The notes under the pieces are model-generated. The model was not told where the DNA came from and ran no database searches. It saw only the letters and a program-made list of their open reading frames with translations. Positions 28,891 through 36,821 of a stretch of DNA of 55,518 nucleotides are shown one piece after another. Each line of letters starts with the position of its first letter. The first letter of the stretch is position 1. Both the position numbers and the translations under genes were made by a program. Source of the stretch: Desulfocapsaceae bacterium (GTDB taxonomy: Bacteria > Desulfobacterota > Desulfobulbia > Desulfobulbales > Desulfocapsaceae). The stretch lies in assembly GCA_030065655.1 (NCBI GenBank), contig JASJDT010000016.1:1-55518 (forward strand). The letters are read 5' to 3'.

Positions 28891-28933
28891 AAAGAGCTTG
28901 AGCTTTGTGAAAGGTCAAGCTCTTTAGTTTTTT
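28891..28933. terminator. Bidirectional Rho-independent terminator
   Basis: An 11-bp perfect stem, AAAGAGCTTGA (28891-28901) with TCAAGCTCTTT (28915-28925), is followed by a T-run. An A-run precedes it, so it can also stop the minus-strand HEPN/GNAT/ferredoxin transcript arriving from the other side. Confidence 0.85.
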
Positions 28934-28938
28934 GCTAA

Positions 28939-29346
28939 TCAGCAGGCTTGTTTGAGAAGAGGAGAGAGGTAACTCTGCAGGTATGCACCGGAAGAGACTA
29001 TTTCTCGGAGATCTTCGCCGGTTGGTTTTTTGACGACATAAGTATCAAGGTCACAGATTTCCTGAAAGGAATCGAGAAAACGAAGCCTTTCGTCGAGTTC
29101 GTGATTGATGCCAAGGTGTCTTTCCAGGGCTCGCAGCAGGTCAACCATTGTGTGATTCTCGGCGAGATCACCGCGCTGCATAAGGAAGGCCATGATCAGC
29201 TTCTCAATACCCATGCAAGTCAGGTTGTAGATAACCTCGGGAGAAAAACCTTTACTTCTTTTGATGAATGCCGACTGGGCGGTTTTGAGAAACTGTTCGC
29301 CGTCACGTTGAAAAATATGCCAGTCGGTTATCTGAATTGTATTCAT
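28939..29346 (-). CDS. HEPN-like small protein in the nif-linked unit
   Basis: A 135-residue all-helical protein resembling HEPN domains (TDWHIFQRDGEQFLKTAQ start, then PEVIYNLTCMGIEKLIMAFL). The segment RGDLAENH matches the HEPN R-x4-6-H signature, which in some members is an RNase site. No nucleotidyltransferase (MNT) partner is adjacent. Its ATG overlaps the stop of the GNAT gene by 4 bp, so it is translated with GNAT and the ferredoxin. Role unknown; linkage to nif genes suggests nitrogenase-related regulation or assembly (inference). Confidence 0.7.
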   Translation of the reverse strand: MNTIQITDWHIFQRDGEQFLKTAQSAFIKRSKGFSPEVIYNLTCMGIEKLIMAFLMQRGDLAENHTMVDLLRALERHLGINHELDERLRFLDSFQEICDLDTYVVKKPTGEDLREIVSSGAYLQSYLSPLLKQAC

Positions 29347-29813
29347 TTTTCTCCATTTTTGAAATAGCTGCGCAGGCAGATCAATTGGGTCTGTTGCCAG
29401 CCGCTGTGGGCATAAAACCCCAAACCATCGTAATTGTTTTTATCGGCCAGAAGCTGCATACGTCTAGCGCCATGACTGAAACCCCATTTGCCGATTGCTT
29501 CCAGGAGCCTTTTGCCAACTCCCTTTCCCCGCGCCTGTTGTTGAACGTAAAGGTCCTCAATGTGCAGACTTGGGCCGCCTTCTGCCGTTGAAATGAGAAT
29601 CTGACCAGTGATCATGCCAATGACCCCTGAGTCATCTTCGGCCACTATAATGGCGGCACCAGGAGAGTTCAGCAGCAGATTAAGGCCTTGCTGCTGAAGT
29701 TCCGATGAACACTGAAAATCCTCCTCAATGGTGAAGAGATTCTTCAAAAGATTGGTCAGCTCGGCAATGTCATTTTCAACTGCCTGGCGGATAAATGAAG
29801 TTTTCACCATCAA
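29343..29813 (-). CDS. GNAT family N-acetyltransferase
   Basis: A 156-residue acetyltransferase. The acetyl-CoA motif QARGKGVGKRLLEAI, the preceding strand HIEDLYVQ, and a C-terminal YDGLGFYAHSGW are characteristic. Substrate cannot be predicted. It overlaps the ferredoxin by 4 bp upstream and the HEPN-like gene by 4 bp downstream, which indicates tight co-expression of the three. Confidence 0.88.
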   Translation of the reverse strand: MMVKTSFIRQAVENDIAELTNLLKNLFTIEEDFQCSSELQQQGLNLLLNSPGAAIIVAEDDSGVIGMITGQILISTAEGGPSLHIEDLYVQQQARGKGVGKRLLEAIGKWGFSHGARRMQLLADKNNYDGLGFYAHSGWQQTQLICLRSYFKNGEK

Positions 29814-30112
29814 CCGATCAAATATTCCTGGGGTGGTTCTCCATCTTCGAGACCATCTAGTACTGCATCGATGGCCTCTTCGCTGTCAATTCCTTTGAAC
29901 CATTGGTTCTCGGGTTGGATGACCATAATAGGACCCGCCTCGCATTGTTTCAGGCAGCCAGTGGCGACGATTTGCATATCCAAACCGCGGTCAAGAATCT
30001 CTTCTTCAATATACTGCAGGAATCCATCGGTTTGTTTATGACAGATGCCCTTTGGATCTCCTTTTACACGGAAGCTTTGACAAAGAAGGATCTGTCGTTC
30101 AGGTAATGCCAT
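29810..30112 (-). CDS. Thioredoxin-like [2Fe-2S] ferredoxin
   Basis: A 100-residue thioredoxin-fold ferredoxin with the ligand pattern Cys11, Cys24, Cys53 and Cys57 (CQSFRVKGDPKGIC, then CLKQC). Such Shethna-type ferredoxins often sit in nif clusters and may donate electrons or protect nitrogenase. It follows the NifB/NifX-like gene after 260 bp with no strong promoter visible between, so it may belong to the nif transcript or have its own. Confidence 0.88.
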   Translation of the reverse strand: MALPERQILLCQSFRVKGDPKGICHKQTDGFLQYIEEEILDRGLDMQIVATGCLKQCEAGPIMVIQPENQWFKGIDSEEAIDAVLDGLEDGEPPQEYLIG

Positions 30113-30310
30113 GGTAAGTCTCCTTGTGTGGAAATGCTCTCCGATTTTTCTTCCGGATGCAGAGCGAATTATTGATAAATATTTGGTTGCTAATTATTTG
30201 TTGTTCTATGAGCCATTTGCAAAATTATCTTCTCGGTATCTACGTTTATCGGCCCGAACTCTTCGTTATGCTCAAAATTTTATCCTCGGAATATCAAATA
30301 TATGCCTGTG

Positions 30311-30352
30311 GTAAAATTTTTCGCATGCCTTGATTTAGAACGAAAATTTTAC
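30311..30352 (-). repeat. Stem-loop downstream of the NifB/NifX-like gene
   Basis: GTAAAATTTT (30311-30320) pairs perfectly with AAAATTTTAC (30343-30352). It lies 20 bp past the stop of the NifB/NifX-like gene. There is no T-run, so it may be an mRNA-end stabiliser or an attenuator rather than a full terminator. Confidence 0.4.
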
Positions 30353-30373
30353 TTTTGTAAAAGGCTCCTATAC

Positions 30374-31525
30374 TTATTTATTGCCTTTCTTTTTGCCGCC
30401 ACCGTAAAGTACGTCGACCATGCCCTCGATATTGTCTTCAGTGATCAAGATTTTCAGTCCGGCCTGGGCAAGCTGGGAGCGAGGTTTTTCCCCGGCACTG
30501 GCAGTTAGCAAAACAAAACAATCCTTGAGGATTTCAGCGGTTTGCTGCCAGCGCAGTGGACCCGATCCCGGTTCAGGTGCTGCCCGAGTTTCTATAAGGC
30601 AGGCAAGGCCGTCCTGACGAGGGCCATAGATGAGAAACTGGATGGCATGGCCAAGGTGCAGGTCAATCTCAATACCATTGGAACTAACCACAGCGACGTT
30701 CGGCCGCTCGTTACTTGGTTTGGGAACGATACTTTCAGTTTGTTCTGCCGGGAGAGTGCGGTGCGGATGATGAAGGCGCGGCGGCACTACTGGCAAATAT
30801 TGCGAAGCCTTGGTTTTGGCATTCTTGATGGTTTCCGGAGAGGGGCTTTCCAGGTTTACCTCAGCACCGGCTTCCGGGCAATAGGGGACCAGGGAGATAC
30901 TGTCTGCGCCCAGCTCAACCATTTCACTGCTTATTTTGGCAACATGATCAATGTTGTATCCCGGATATAGGGTAGTCAGGATGCCGACGGTTACCTTGCG
31001 GAACTTCAGGGCTGAAACCCCATCACGCTGTTCCTTCAAAAGCAGAGATGCCGCATCTGCAAGTTTAAGCGTCTTGGCTCCGGGCCGTATCCAGGCAAAA
31101 AGCTTTTCAAGGATTTCAGTCCGTACTCCTTCCACCTTCACCTCCACATAGTCGATGCCCGCCTCGGCAAGATCACCAGCCAGCCTGCTGCAGCCGATAC
31201 CAAGGGTGAGCAGGCCAAGGGAAAGGTCGGGGAAACGACTTTTAACCGCTCTTGCCATTGCTAAAGTCAGCTCAGGCGTGGCCAGAGGGTCTCCTGGACC
31301 AACTATTGCCGCCATGGCAATCTTACCTTCGTTCTTCCTCATTTCTGCAGTCAACATTTCCATAGCTTCCTCGACAGGCATACATCGCTTTTTATCGGGG
31401 GGCGGTGAAAATCTGGTGCGGGCAACGAGTTGGGGGGCCACCGGCAGGTATATAATATCCTCCGGATACGGCTTGCTACAGGGGCAGGACGTTGTGCTGT
31501 TTGCCAGGGAAGCTCCGTCCATCAT
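30374..31525 (-). CDS. NifB/NifX-like protein lacking the radical-SAM cysteines
   Basis: About 383 residues. The first 250 follow the NifB radical-SAM barrel: YLPVAPQL, then IVGPGDPLATPELTLAMA, IDYVEVKVEGV, FAWIRPGAK, TLYPGYNIDHV and PYCPEAG. Where NifB has the CxxxCxxC cluster motif (just after VAP), this protein reads VAPQLVARTRF with no cysteine. The later NifB cysteine pair is replaced by PPRLHHPHRT. The last 110 residues are a NifX/Nitro_FeMo-Co binding domain (NVAVVSSNG to MVDVLYGGG). It is therefore probably a non-catalytic cofactor-binding or carrier protein. ATG 31525 is chosen for its GAGGTGG site; ATG 31552 is the alternative. It directly follows nifK. Confidence 0.8.
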   Translation of the reverse strand: MMDGASLANSTTSCPCSKPYPEDIIYLPVAPQLVARTRFSPPPDKKRCMPVEEAMEMLTAEMRKNEGKIAMAAIVGPGDPLATPELTLAMARAVKSRFPDLSLGLLTLGIGCSRLAGDLAEAGIDYVEVKVEGVRTEILEKLFAWIRPGAKTLKLADAASLLLKEQRDGVSALKFRKVTVGILTTLYPGYNIDHVAKISSEMVELGADSISLVPYCPEAGAEVNLESPSPETIKNAKTKASQYLPVVPPRLHHPHRTLPAEQTESIVPKPSNERPNVAVVSSNGIEIDLHLGHAIQFLIYGPRQDGLACLIETRAAPEPGSGPLRWQQTAEILKDCFVLLTASAGEKPRSQLAQAGLKILITEDNIEGMVDVLYGGGKKKGNK

Positions 31526-31554
31526 GTTTTTCCACCTCACGTCATGAAACAACG

Positions 31555-31592
31555 TGAGCGGGCTGCAACATGACTATGCTGCGGCCCGCTCA
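31555..31592 (-). repeat. Intercistronic stem-loop between nifK and the NifB/NifX-like gene
   Basis: TGAGCGGGC (31555-31563) pairs with GCCCGCTCA (31584-31592), GC-rich and without a T-run. It lies between the nifK stop and the next start, a position where hairpins often set segmental mRNA stability in nif operons. Confidence 0.5.
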
Positions 31593-31606
31593 TGTACAGA
31601 CTCGAA

Positions 31607-32980
31607 CTAGAGAACGAGTTCAAATTTCTCCTCGGGATCGTCTCGATCCTTCCGGTCGAGAAGAACTCCCAGGATCTGTTCGAGCAACCGTAGTCCGCCT
31701 TTATAGCCCACTGTGGGAAAGTGCTGGTGACCTTGCCTGTCAAGTATGGGGAAACCCCAGCGTACAAAAGGCAGATCCTCATCACGGGCAATGTACTTGC
31801 AATACGTGTTGCCGATGATGAGATCTACGGGCTCGTTTTTGATCCACTGATGGAGGAGGAACATATCGCCTGCGGCTTTGACGTTAACTTCACGGCCCAT
31901 ATCAGCGGTAATTTCCTTGATGCGTTTTTCAAATTTCTTCCCGGGTGTTCCGGTGACAATATGAACTGGACTCATGTCGATGGATACCAGAAACTCGGTC
32001 ATGGCGATGAGCTGATCGGGATCTCCAACCAGCGCTACCTTTTTGCCATATAGATATTGATGCATATCAGAAACCATATCGACGAGCTTGCCACGTTCTA
32101 TGGCTATTTCGTCGGGTACGGAAGTACCGGCGATGGTCCTCAGGGCATCGATGAATCTATCGGTTGCCTTAAGTCCAAAAGGCATATCGATAACGGAGCA
32201 GGGCACTTTGCAGGTGGTGTCGAGAAGACGTGCTGCATCCGCAGAACACCACTCTCCAAGAGCCAGGGTACCGATACCGCCGCCACTGGCCTTGATGTCT
32301 TCAATGCTGGTTCCACCATCGGGAAACATCTTATATTTTCCGGTAAGTGGACCGTCCAGTACACCGGAGGTGTCCGGAAACATGTTGATCTTGGCACCTA
32401 CCAAGCCGGCGAGTCTTTTGATCTCTTCCATGTCTGCAGGTTCAACCCAGCCTGGTATGAGATTTATCTTGCCGTTTTTCTGCTCTCCTTGTTCGGCCAT
32501 GGCCGCCATGGCTTTCACCATGTTAGAGAAGCCGGTGACATGGGAGCCAACATAGCTTGGCGTAGGTGCGCCTAAGACAGTCTTGCCTTCAGGAACCTTC
32601 TTATCCTTCTTGGCCTTGTCGAAAATCTGCGGTAGATCGTCACCGATGGTTTCGGAGAGGCAGGTGGTGTGGACCGCGACGACTTTCGGCTCGTAGACCG
32701 TAAAAATGTTGTCGATCGCTTGAACCAGATTGGCCTGGCCACCGAAGACTGAGGCACCTTCAGTAAAGGAGCTGGTTGCTGCCGAGATGGGTTCCTTGTA
32801 ATGGCGGGTCAGGGTACTGCGATGGTAGGCGCAGCAGCCCTGCGAGCCATGGCTGTGCGGCAGGCAGTCTTTGATGCCAAGAGCTGCGTACATGGCCCCG
32901 ATGGGCTGACAGGTCTTGGCTGGATTAATCATCAGAGCTTTGCGCTCGGAAATCTCTTTTGGTGTATGTCGTAATAACAT
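31607..32980 (-). CDS. nifK: Nitrogenase MoFe protein beta chain
   Basis: A 457-residue beta subunit of dinitrogenase, pairing with NifD to hold the P-cluster. P-cluster cysteines are seen at Cys24 (AKTCQPIGAMYA), Cys49/50 (GSQGCCAYHRS) and Cys107 (HTTCLSETIGDD). TPSYVGSHVTGF holds the conserved serine region. It is the short form lacking the N-terminal extension of proteobacterial NifK, as in anaerobes. AGGAAGG precedes ATG 32980. It follows nifD by 51 bp in the same operon. Confidence 0.97.
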   Translation of the reverse strand: MLLRHTPKEISERKALMINPAKTCQPIGAMYAALGIKDCLPHSHGSQGCCAYHRSTLTRHYKEPISAATSSFTEGASVFGGQANLVQAIDNIFTVYEPKVVAVHTTCLSETIGDDLPQIFDKAKKDKKVPEGKTVLGAPTPSYVGSHVTGFSNMVKAMAAMAEQGEQKNGKINLIPGWVEPADMEEIKRLAGLVGAKINMFPDTSGVLDGPLTGKYKMFPDGGTSIEDIKASGGGIGTLALGEWCSADAARLLDTTCKVPCSVIDMPFGLKATDRFIDALRTIAGTSVPDEIAIERGKLVDMVSDMHQYLYGKKVALVGDPDQLIAMTEFLVSIDMSPVHIVTGTPGKKFEKRIKEITADMGREVNVKAAGDMFLLHQWIKNEPVDLIIGNTYCKYIARDEDLPFVRWGFPILDRQGHQHFPTVGYKGGLRLLEQILGVLLDRKDRDDPEEKFELVL

Positions 32981-33031
32981 GTTCGTACCTTCCTGAAGGA
33001 GTCGGGTAACTCCGAAATTGATTATTCTGTA

Positions 33032-34669
33032 TTACTCCCAGACATAGGTGGCGGAAAGCTCGGGATTTTCCTGCCAAGGTGCTTTCATGAAGCTCCATAC
33101 CTTGCTGTTGACCAGTCGGTCGATTTCCTGGTAGAAATTAATTGCCCCTTGAAAGCCGGCATATGGTCCGCCCGAGTCATAGCTGTGCAGCTGCTTCATC
33201 GGCACACCCAGCTTCTGGATGGAGTATTTTTCTTTTATACCGGCACAGAAAAGATCCGGCTTCATCAGCTCTACCAGTTTTTCAGCTTCATACTGGTTGA
33301 GATCATCGATGACGATTGTGCCTTCTTCCATCATCGGATTGAGTCCTTCGTATTCCTTGAAATCAACTCCCGCTGCTTCCAGAGCGGCTATTTCTTCGTC
33401 CGTTTTCCTCGGGCGGTAAAGTTCCGGATCCGGCTCAACGTGGATCTCTTCAATGTTTCGACTGTCGGCATCGACCTTGAGATCAGGAATGACATGGCGA
33501 CCTTCGTAATCGTCCCGGTGACCGAACTCATAGCCGGCTGAGAGGGTTTTCATGCCCATCTCATTAAAAAGTTCCTGATAATGGTGAGCGCGAGAACCAC
33601 CGACGAAAAGCATGGCCGTCTTGCCTTTGGTCCTAGGATAAACATCCTCGATGGCTGCCTTCACAGCCGGCATTTCTTCGGCGATAACTTCCTCGACCCG
33701 ATCAATAAGCTCCTGATCATCGAAATATTTAGCAATCTTGCGCAATGATTTGGCTGTTGCTTCAGCGCCAATGAAATTTATTTTAATCCAGGGAATGCCA
33801 TACTTGGTCTCCAGCATGTCCGCCACGTAATTAATGGAGCGGTGGCACATGACACAACTCAAGTCAGCCTGATTTGCCGAAGCAAATTTGTCATAGGTGG
33901 CGTTACCGGAAAATGTTGAAATGTTGGTAATACCGCATTTCTCCAGGATACGGTCTATCTCGAAGCCGTCTCCACCAATGTTGTATTCACCCAGCAGATT
34001 AATCTTATATTTCTCGTTCTTTTCCGTTTCGCTGGAACCCACTATGTGAGTGAATACCTGGTTGTTGGCAATATGGTGTCCCGCAGACTGGGATACACCT
34101 TTATAACCTTCACAACTGAAAGCAAAGACATTGCAATCGCCAAATTTCTCCTTCATCTTCTTGGCAACCGCATGGATATCGTCACCGATGAGTCCTACCG
34201 GACAGGTGGCAAATACGGCTATGGCCTTGGGATGAAAAAGATCATATGCTTCCTGAATGGCTGCCTCGAGCTTTTTCTCACCGCCAAAAATGATGTCGGA
34301 GTCCTGCATATCCGTGGACATACAGTAGCTCAGGTAGTTGGAGTCTGAATCATTAATACCGTCGGTCTGGTTTCTCCTGGTCAGCCAGGCGTAAAAACTG
34401 CAGCCGATCGGGCCGTGCACGAGATTGACGATATCGCTGGTCGGCCCCATAATAACCCCCTTGCAACCGGCATAGGTGCAGCCGCGCATGGTGATTATTC
34501 CAGGTATTGTTCTAACATTGGCAACTATCTCCGGAGTGGTATTCTCCTGGGCTTCGTTGATCATTATCTGTTTGGCGCGCTTGCGGGCAACTTTTGGAGG
34601 ATATTTTTCCAGCAGTTTTTCCTTGACGTTGTGGGGATCCCACTGCACCAGCTTATGTGCTTTTCCCAT
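33032..34669 (-). CDS. nifD: Nitrogenase MoFe protein alpha chain
   Basis: A 545-residue alpha subunit. P-cluster ligands: Cys64 (RGCTYAGCKGV), Cys90 (HGPIGCSFYAW) and Cys156 (ATCPVGLIGDD). FeMo-cofactor ligands: Cys275 (CVMCHRSINY) and His495 (QLHSYDSGGPY). The substrate-site residues Gln194 and His198 sit in GVSQSAGHHIAN. An insertion of roughly 50 residues around 400-455 is the kind found in the clostridial-type group. With no anfG/vnfG gene and intact Mo-type signatures, this is a molybdenum nitrogenase. GAGAGG precedes ATG 34669. Confidence 0.97.
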   Translation of the reverse strand: MGKAHKLVQWDPHNVKEKLLEKYPPKVARKRAKQIMINEAQENTTPEIVANVRTIPGIITMRGCTYAGCKGVIMGPTSDIVNLVHGPIGCSFYAWLTRRNQTDGINDSDSNYLSYCMSTDMQDSDIIFGGEKKLEAAIQEAYDLFHPKAIAVFATCPVGLIGDDIHAVAKKMKEKFGDCNVFAFSCEGYKGVSQSAGHHIANNQVFTHIVGSSETEKNEKYKINLLGEYNIGGDGFEIDRILEKCGITNISTFSGNATYDKFASANQADLSCVMCHRSINYVADMLETKYGIPWIKINFIGAEATAKSLRKIAKYFDDQELIDRVEEVIAEEMPAVKAAIEDVYPRTKGKTAMLFVGGSRAHHYQELFNEMGMKTLSAGYEFGHRDDYEGRHVIPDLKVDADSRNIEEIHVEPDPELYRPRKTDEEIAALEAAGVDFKEYEGLNPMMEEGTIVIDDLNQYEAEKLVELMKPDLFCAGIKEKYSIQKLGVPMKQLHSYDSGGPYAGFQGAINFYQEIDRLVNSKVWSFMKAPWQENPELSATYVWE

Positions 34670-34745
34670 TGTATATTTACCTCTCTAGTTAGCTCCCATC
34701 ATCAAACTGCCATCTAAAATGCCAAGTTTTCTGATGGAAACTTAG

Positions 34746-35120
34746 TTAACCAATTGATGCTGCGCCAGTTTCGCCGGTGCGAACCCGTACGGCGTCTGCC
34801 ATCGGCATGACGAATATTTTACCATCACCGGGCTTGCCGGTTTTGTTGGTTTCCACGATGGTTTCCACAACCTTGTCAACCTCGTCGTCCTCGACGACCA
34901 CGGTGACCATACGCTTGGGGTAGAGTTTTCCTTTTTCGCCAAGCAGTACAGCTGCTTCTTCAAAGCCTTCTTCTGCACCTTCTATCAGCTTTCGATTTAC
35001 GAAGCCCATGCCTCTGCCCTGAGCCTCATGGGCAAAGAAAGCGTCTACACCGGCCGCAGTGAGGGCTGCTTTGGTTTTGTTCATCATGTTCATGCGGACA
35101 ACTGCGATTACTTCTTTCAT
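34746..35120 (-). CDS. nifI2: PII-like nitrogenase regulator NifI2
   Basis: A 124-residue PII-family protein (VIAVVRMNMMNKTKAALTAAGV start, GDGKIFVMPMADAVRVRTGE end). In methanogens NifI1 and NifI2 form a complex that binds and inhibits NifDK when fixed nitrogen is plentiful, relieved by 2-oxoglutarate. Its ATG overlaps the nifI1 stop by 4 bp and it lies between nifH and nifD, the defining position. Confidence 0.95.
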   Translation of the reverse strand: MKEVIAVVRMNMMNKTKAALTAAGVDAFFAHEAQGRGMGFVNRKLIEGAEEGFEEAAVLLGEKGKLYPKRMVTVVVEDDEVDKVVETIVETNKTGKPGDGKIFVMPMADAVRVRTGETGAASIG

Positions 35121-35470
35121 GCCGCTTCCTCCTCTGCTACGGCGTCTTCTTTGACTCCGGAGCTGATGGTGTAGACATCTTCAACGTCGGCGACAAAAAT
35201 CTTACCGTCGCCAAACGCACCCTTTGTTCCGGAGCGGGCAGCGTCCATGATGGTATTGATGACGAAATCTTTGTCTTCTTTCTTGACGACGCTCATCAGC
35301 ATGGTTTTGGGAATTTCGTCGTAGGTCACTTCGCCGATTTTGATTCCACGCTGCTTGCCGCGACCGGTAACGGAATATTTGGTTACTGCCGGAAAACCCG
35401 CATCCATGAGGGCGGCGAGGACGTCGTCAGCTTTTTCGGGTCGTACGATGGCTCTTATCATGATCATCAT
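35117..35470 (-). CDS. nifI1: PII-like nitrogenase regulator NifI1
   Basis: A 117-residue PII-family protein (MIMIRAIVRPEKADDVLAAL start, GAFGDGKIFVADVEDVYTI near the end, then an acidic Ala/Glu tail). Partner of NifI2 in post-translational control of dinitrogenase. ATG 35470 with AGGAG 10 nt upstream; it follows nifH by 31 bp. Confidence 0.95.
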   Translation of the reverse strand: MMIMIRAIVRPEKADDVLAALMDAGFPAVTKYSVTGRGKQRGIKIGEVTYDEIPKTMLMSVVKKEDKDFVINTIMDAARSGTKGAFGDGKIFVADVEDVYTISSGVKEDAVAEEEAA

Positions 35471-35501
35471 TTTCTATAGTCTCCTAATTAAAATGTGTTG
35501 G

Positions 35502-36338
<837 letters not shown>

Positions 36339-36429
36339 CTATGTAGAGTTGTTACTTAACCGTGTTATCAGCTCTGCTGATTTGTATTTAAGAGCTGTTA
36401 CGCGTTGTCATATTGATTGTTTCCTCTTG

Positions 36430-36446
36430 AGCAAGGGCTATGCCAA
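36430..36446 (-). promoter_or_regulatory. Sigma-54 promoter of nifH
   Basis: Reading on the minus strand, TTGGCATAGCCCTTGCT matches the -24/-12 consensus YTGGCAYRNNNNTTGCW at every position. The start site would fall near 36419, leaving a leader of about 90 nt before nifH. Confidence 0.9.
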
Positions 36447-36515
36447 AAGCAACCTGTTGTTAAATACACATGAAAAACAATATGTTAAGGTGTTTTTTTT
36501 CTGTTGAATAAGAAC

Positions 36516-36531
36516 TGTCTGCAGGGTGACA
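36516..36531. promoter_or_regulatory. NifA upstream activator site
   Basis: TGT-CTGCAGGGTG-ACA is a perfect TGT-N10-ACA NifA site centred about 105 bp upstream of the predicted nifH start. This is the usual spacing for DNA looping by NifA. Confidence 0.75.
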
Positions 36532-36538
36532 ACATTCT

Positions 36539-36553
36539 CCTTTTTGTAGGTTT
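36539..36553 (+). promoter_or_regulatory. 15-nt element shared with the amtB upstream region
   Basis: CCTTTTTGTAGGTTT occurs here and again at 38600-38614 in the same orientation, each about 200 bp upstream of a plus-strand sigma-54 promoter (nifA and amtB). It overlaps the TGTAGG palindrome that begins at 36545. Confidence 0.45.
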
Positions 36554-36578
36554 CCTACACATTTGTAGGCATGTGACA
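36545..36578. promoter_or_regulatory. Tandem TGTAGG half-palindromes (candidate operator)
   Basis: TGTAGG-TTT-CCTACA (36545-36559) is a perfect inverted repeat, followed after 4 bp by TGTAGG-CAT-GTGACA (36564-36578). Both have the form TGT-N9-ACA, one base short of a NifA site, and start 19 bp apart. They lie between the divergent nifH and nifA promoters. A second regulator or a variant NifA array is possible. Confidence 0.45.
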
Positions 36579-36740
36579 GCGGGTTGTTGTGTTTCTGAGA
36601 AAATTGAGAGAGCAGCAGAAAACTGCCAGAGTTGAAAAAATAAAAATTTACGACAAATTTGTTAAACAATATGCTGGATTAGGCTCGTCATAATAATCAA
36701 AATGATGAAAATTTGTAATGATTTCAATATTTAATGTTTT

Positions 36741-36757
36741 ATGGCATGGCAATTGCT
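36741..36757 (+). promoter_or_regulatory. Sigma-54 promoter of nifA
   Basis: ATGGCATGGCAATTGCT fits the -24/-12 consensus except for the first base. Predicted start near 36768, which places the nifA ATG at 36822 about 54 nt downstream and argues against the earlier in-frame ATG 36780. nifA expression is thus itself sigma-54 dependent. Confidence 0.8.
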
Positions 36758-36821
36758 TAGATGATGGTTTTAGTGATATATGTCTTTTGCAAATTTTTCA
36801 GGTGCTGGAGGAAAATCGATT

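Noticed and set aside
30374-31525. Calling this gene nifB
   Set aside because: The radical-SAM cysteines are absent, so the NifB reaction cannot be assumed; a nifB symbol would mislead.
33032-34669. Alternative (V or Fe-only) nitrogenase
   Set aside because: No delta-subunit gene lies between D and K, NifI1/NifI2 occur as in Mo-type operons, and nifV plus Mo-type signatures are present.
36455-36470. TGT-N10-ACA match close to the nifH promoter
   Set aside because: It abuts the -24 element (about 9 bp away), too near for a NifA activator site; the copy at 36516 is better placed.
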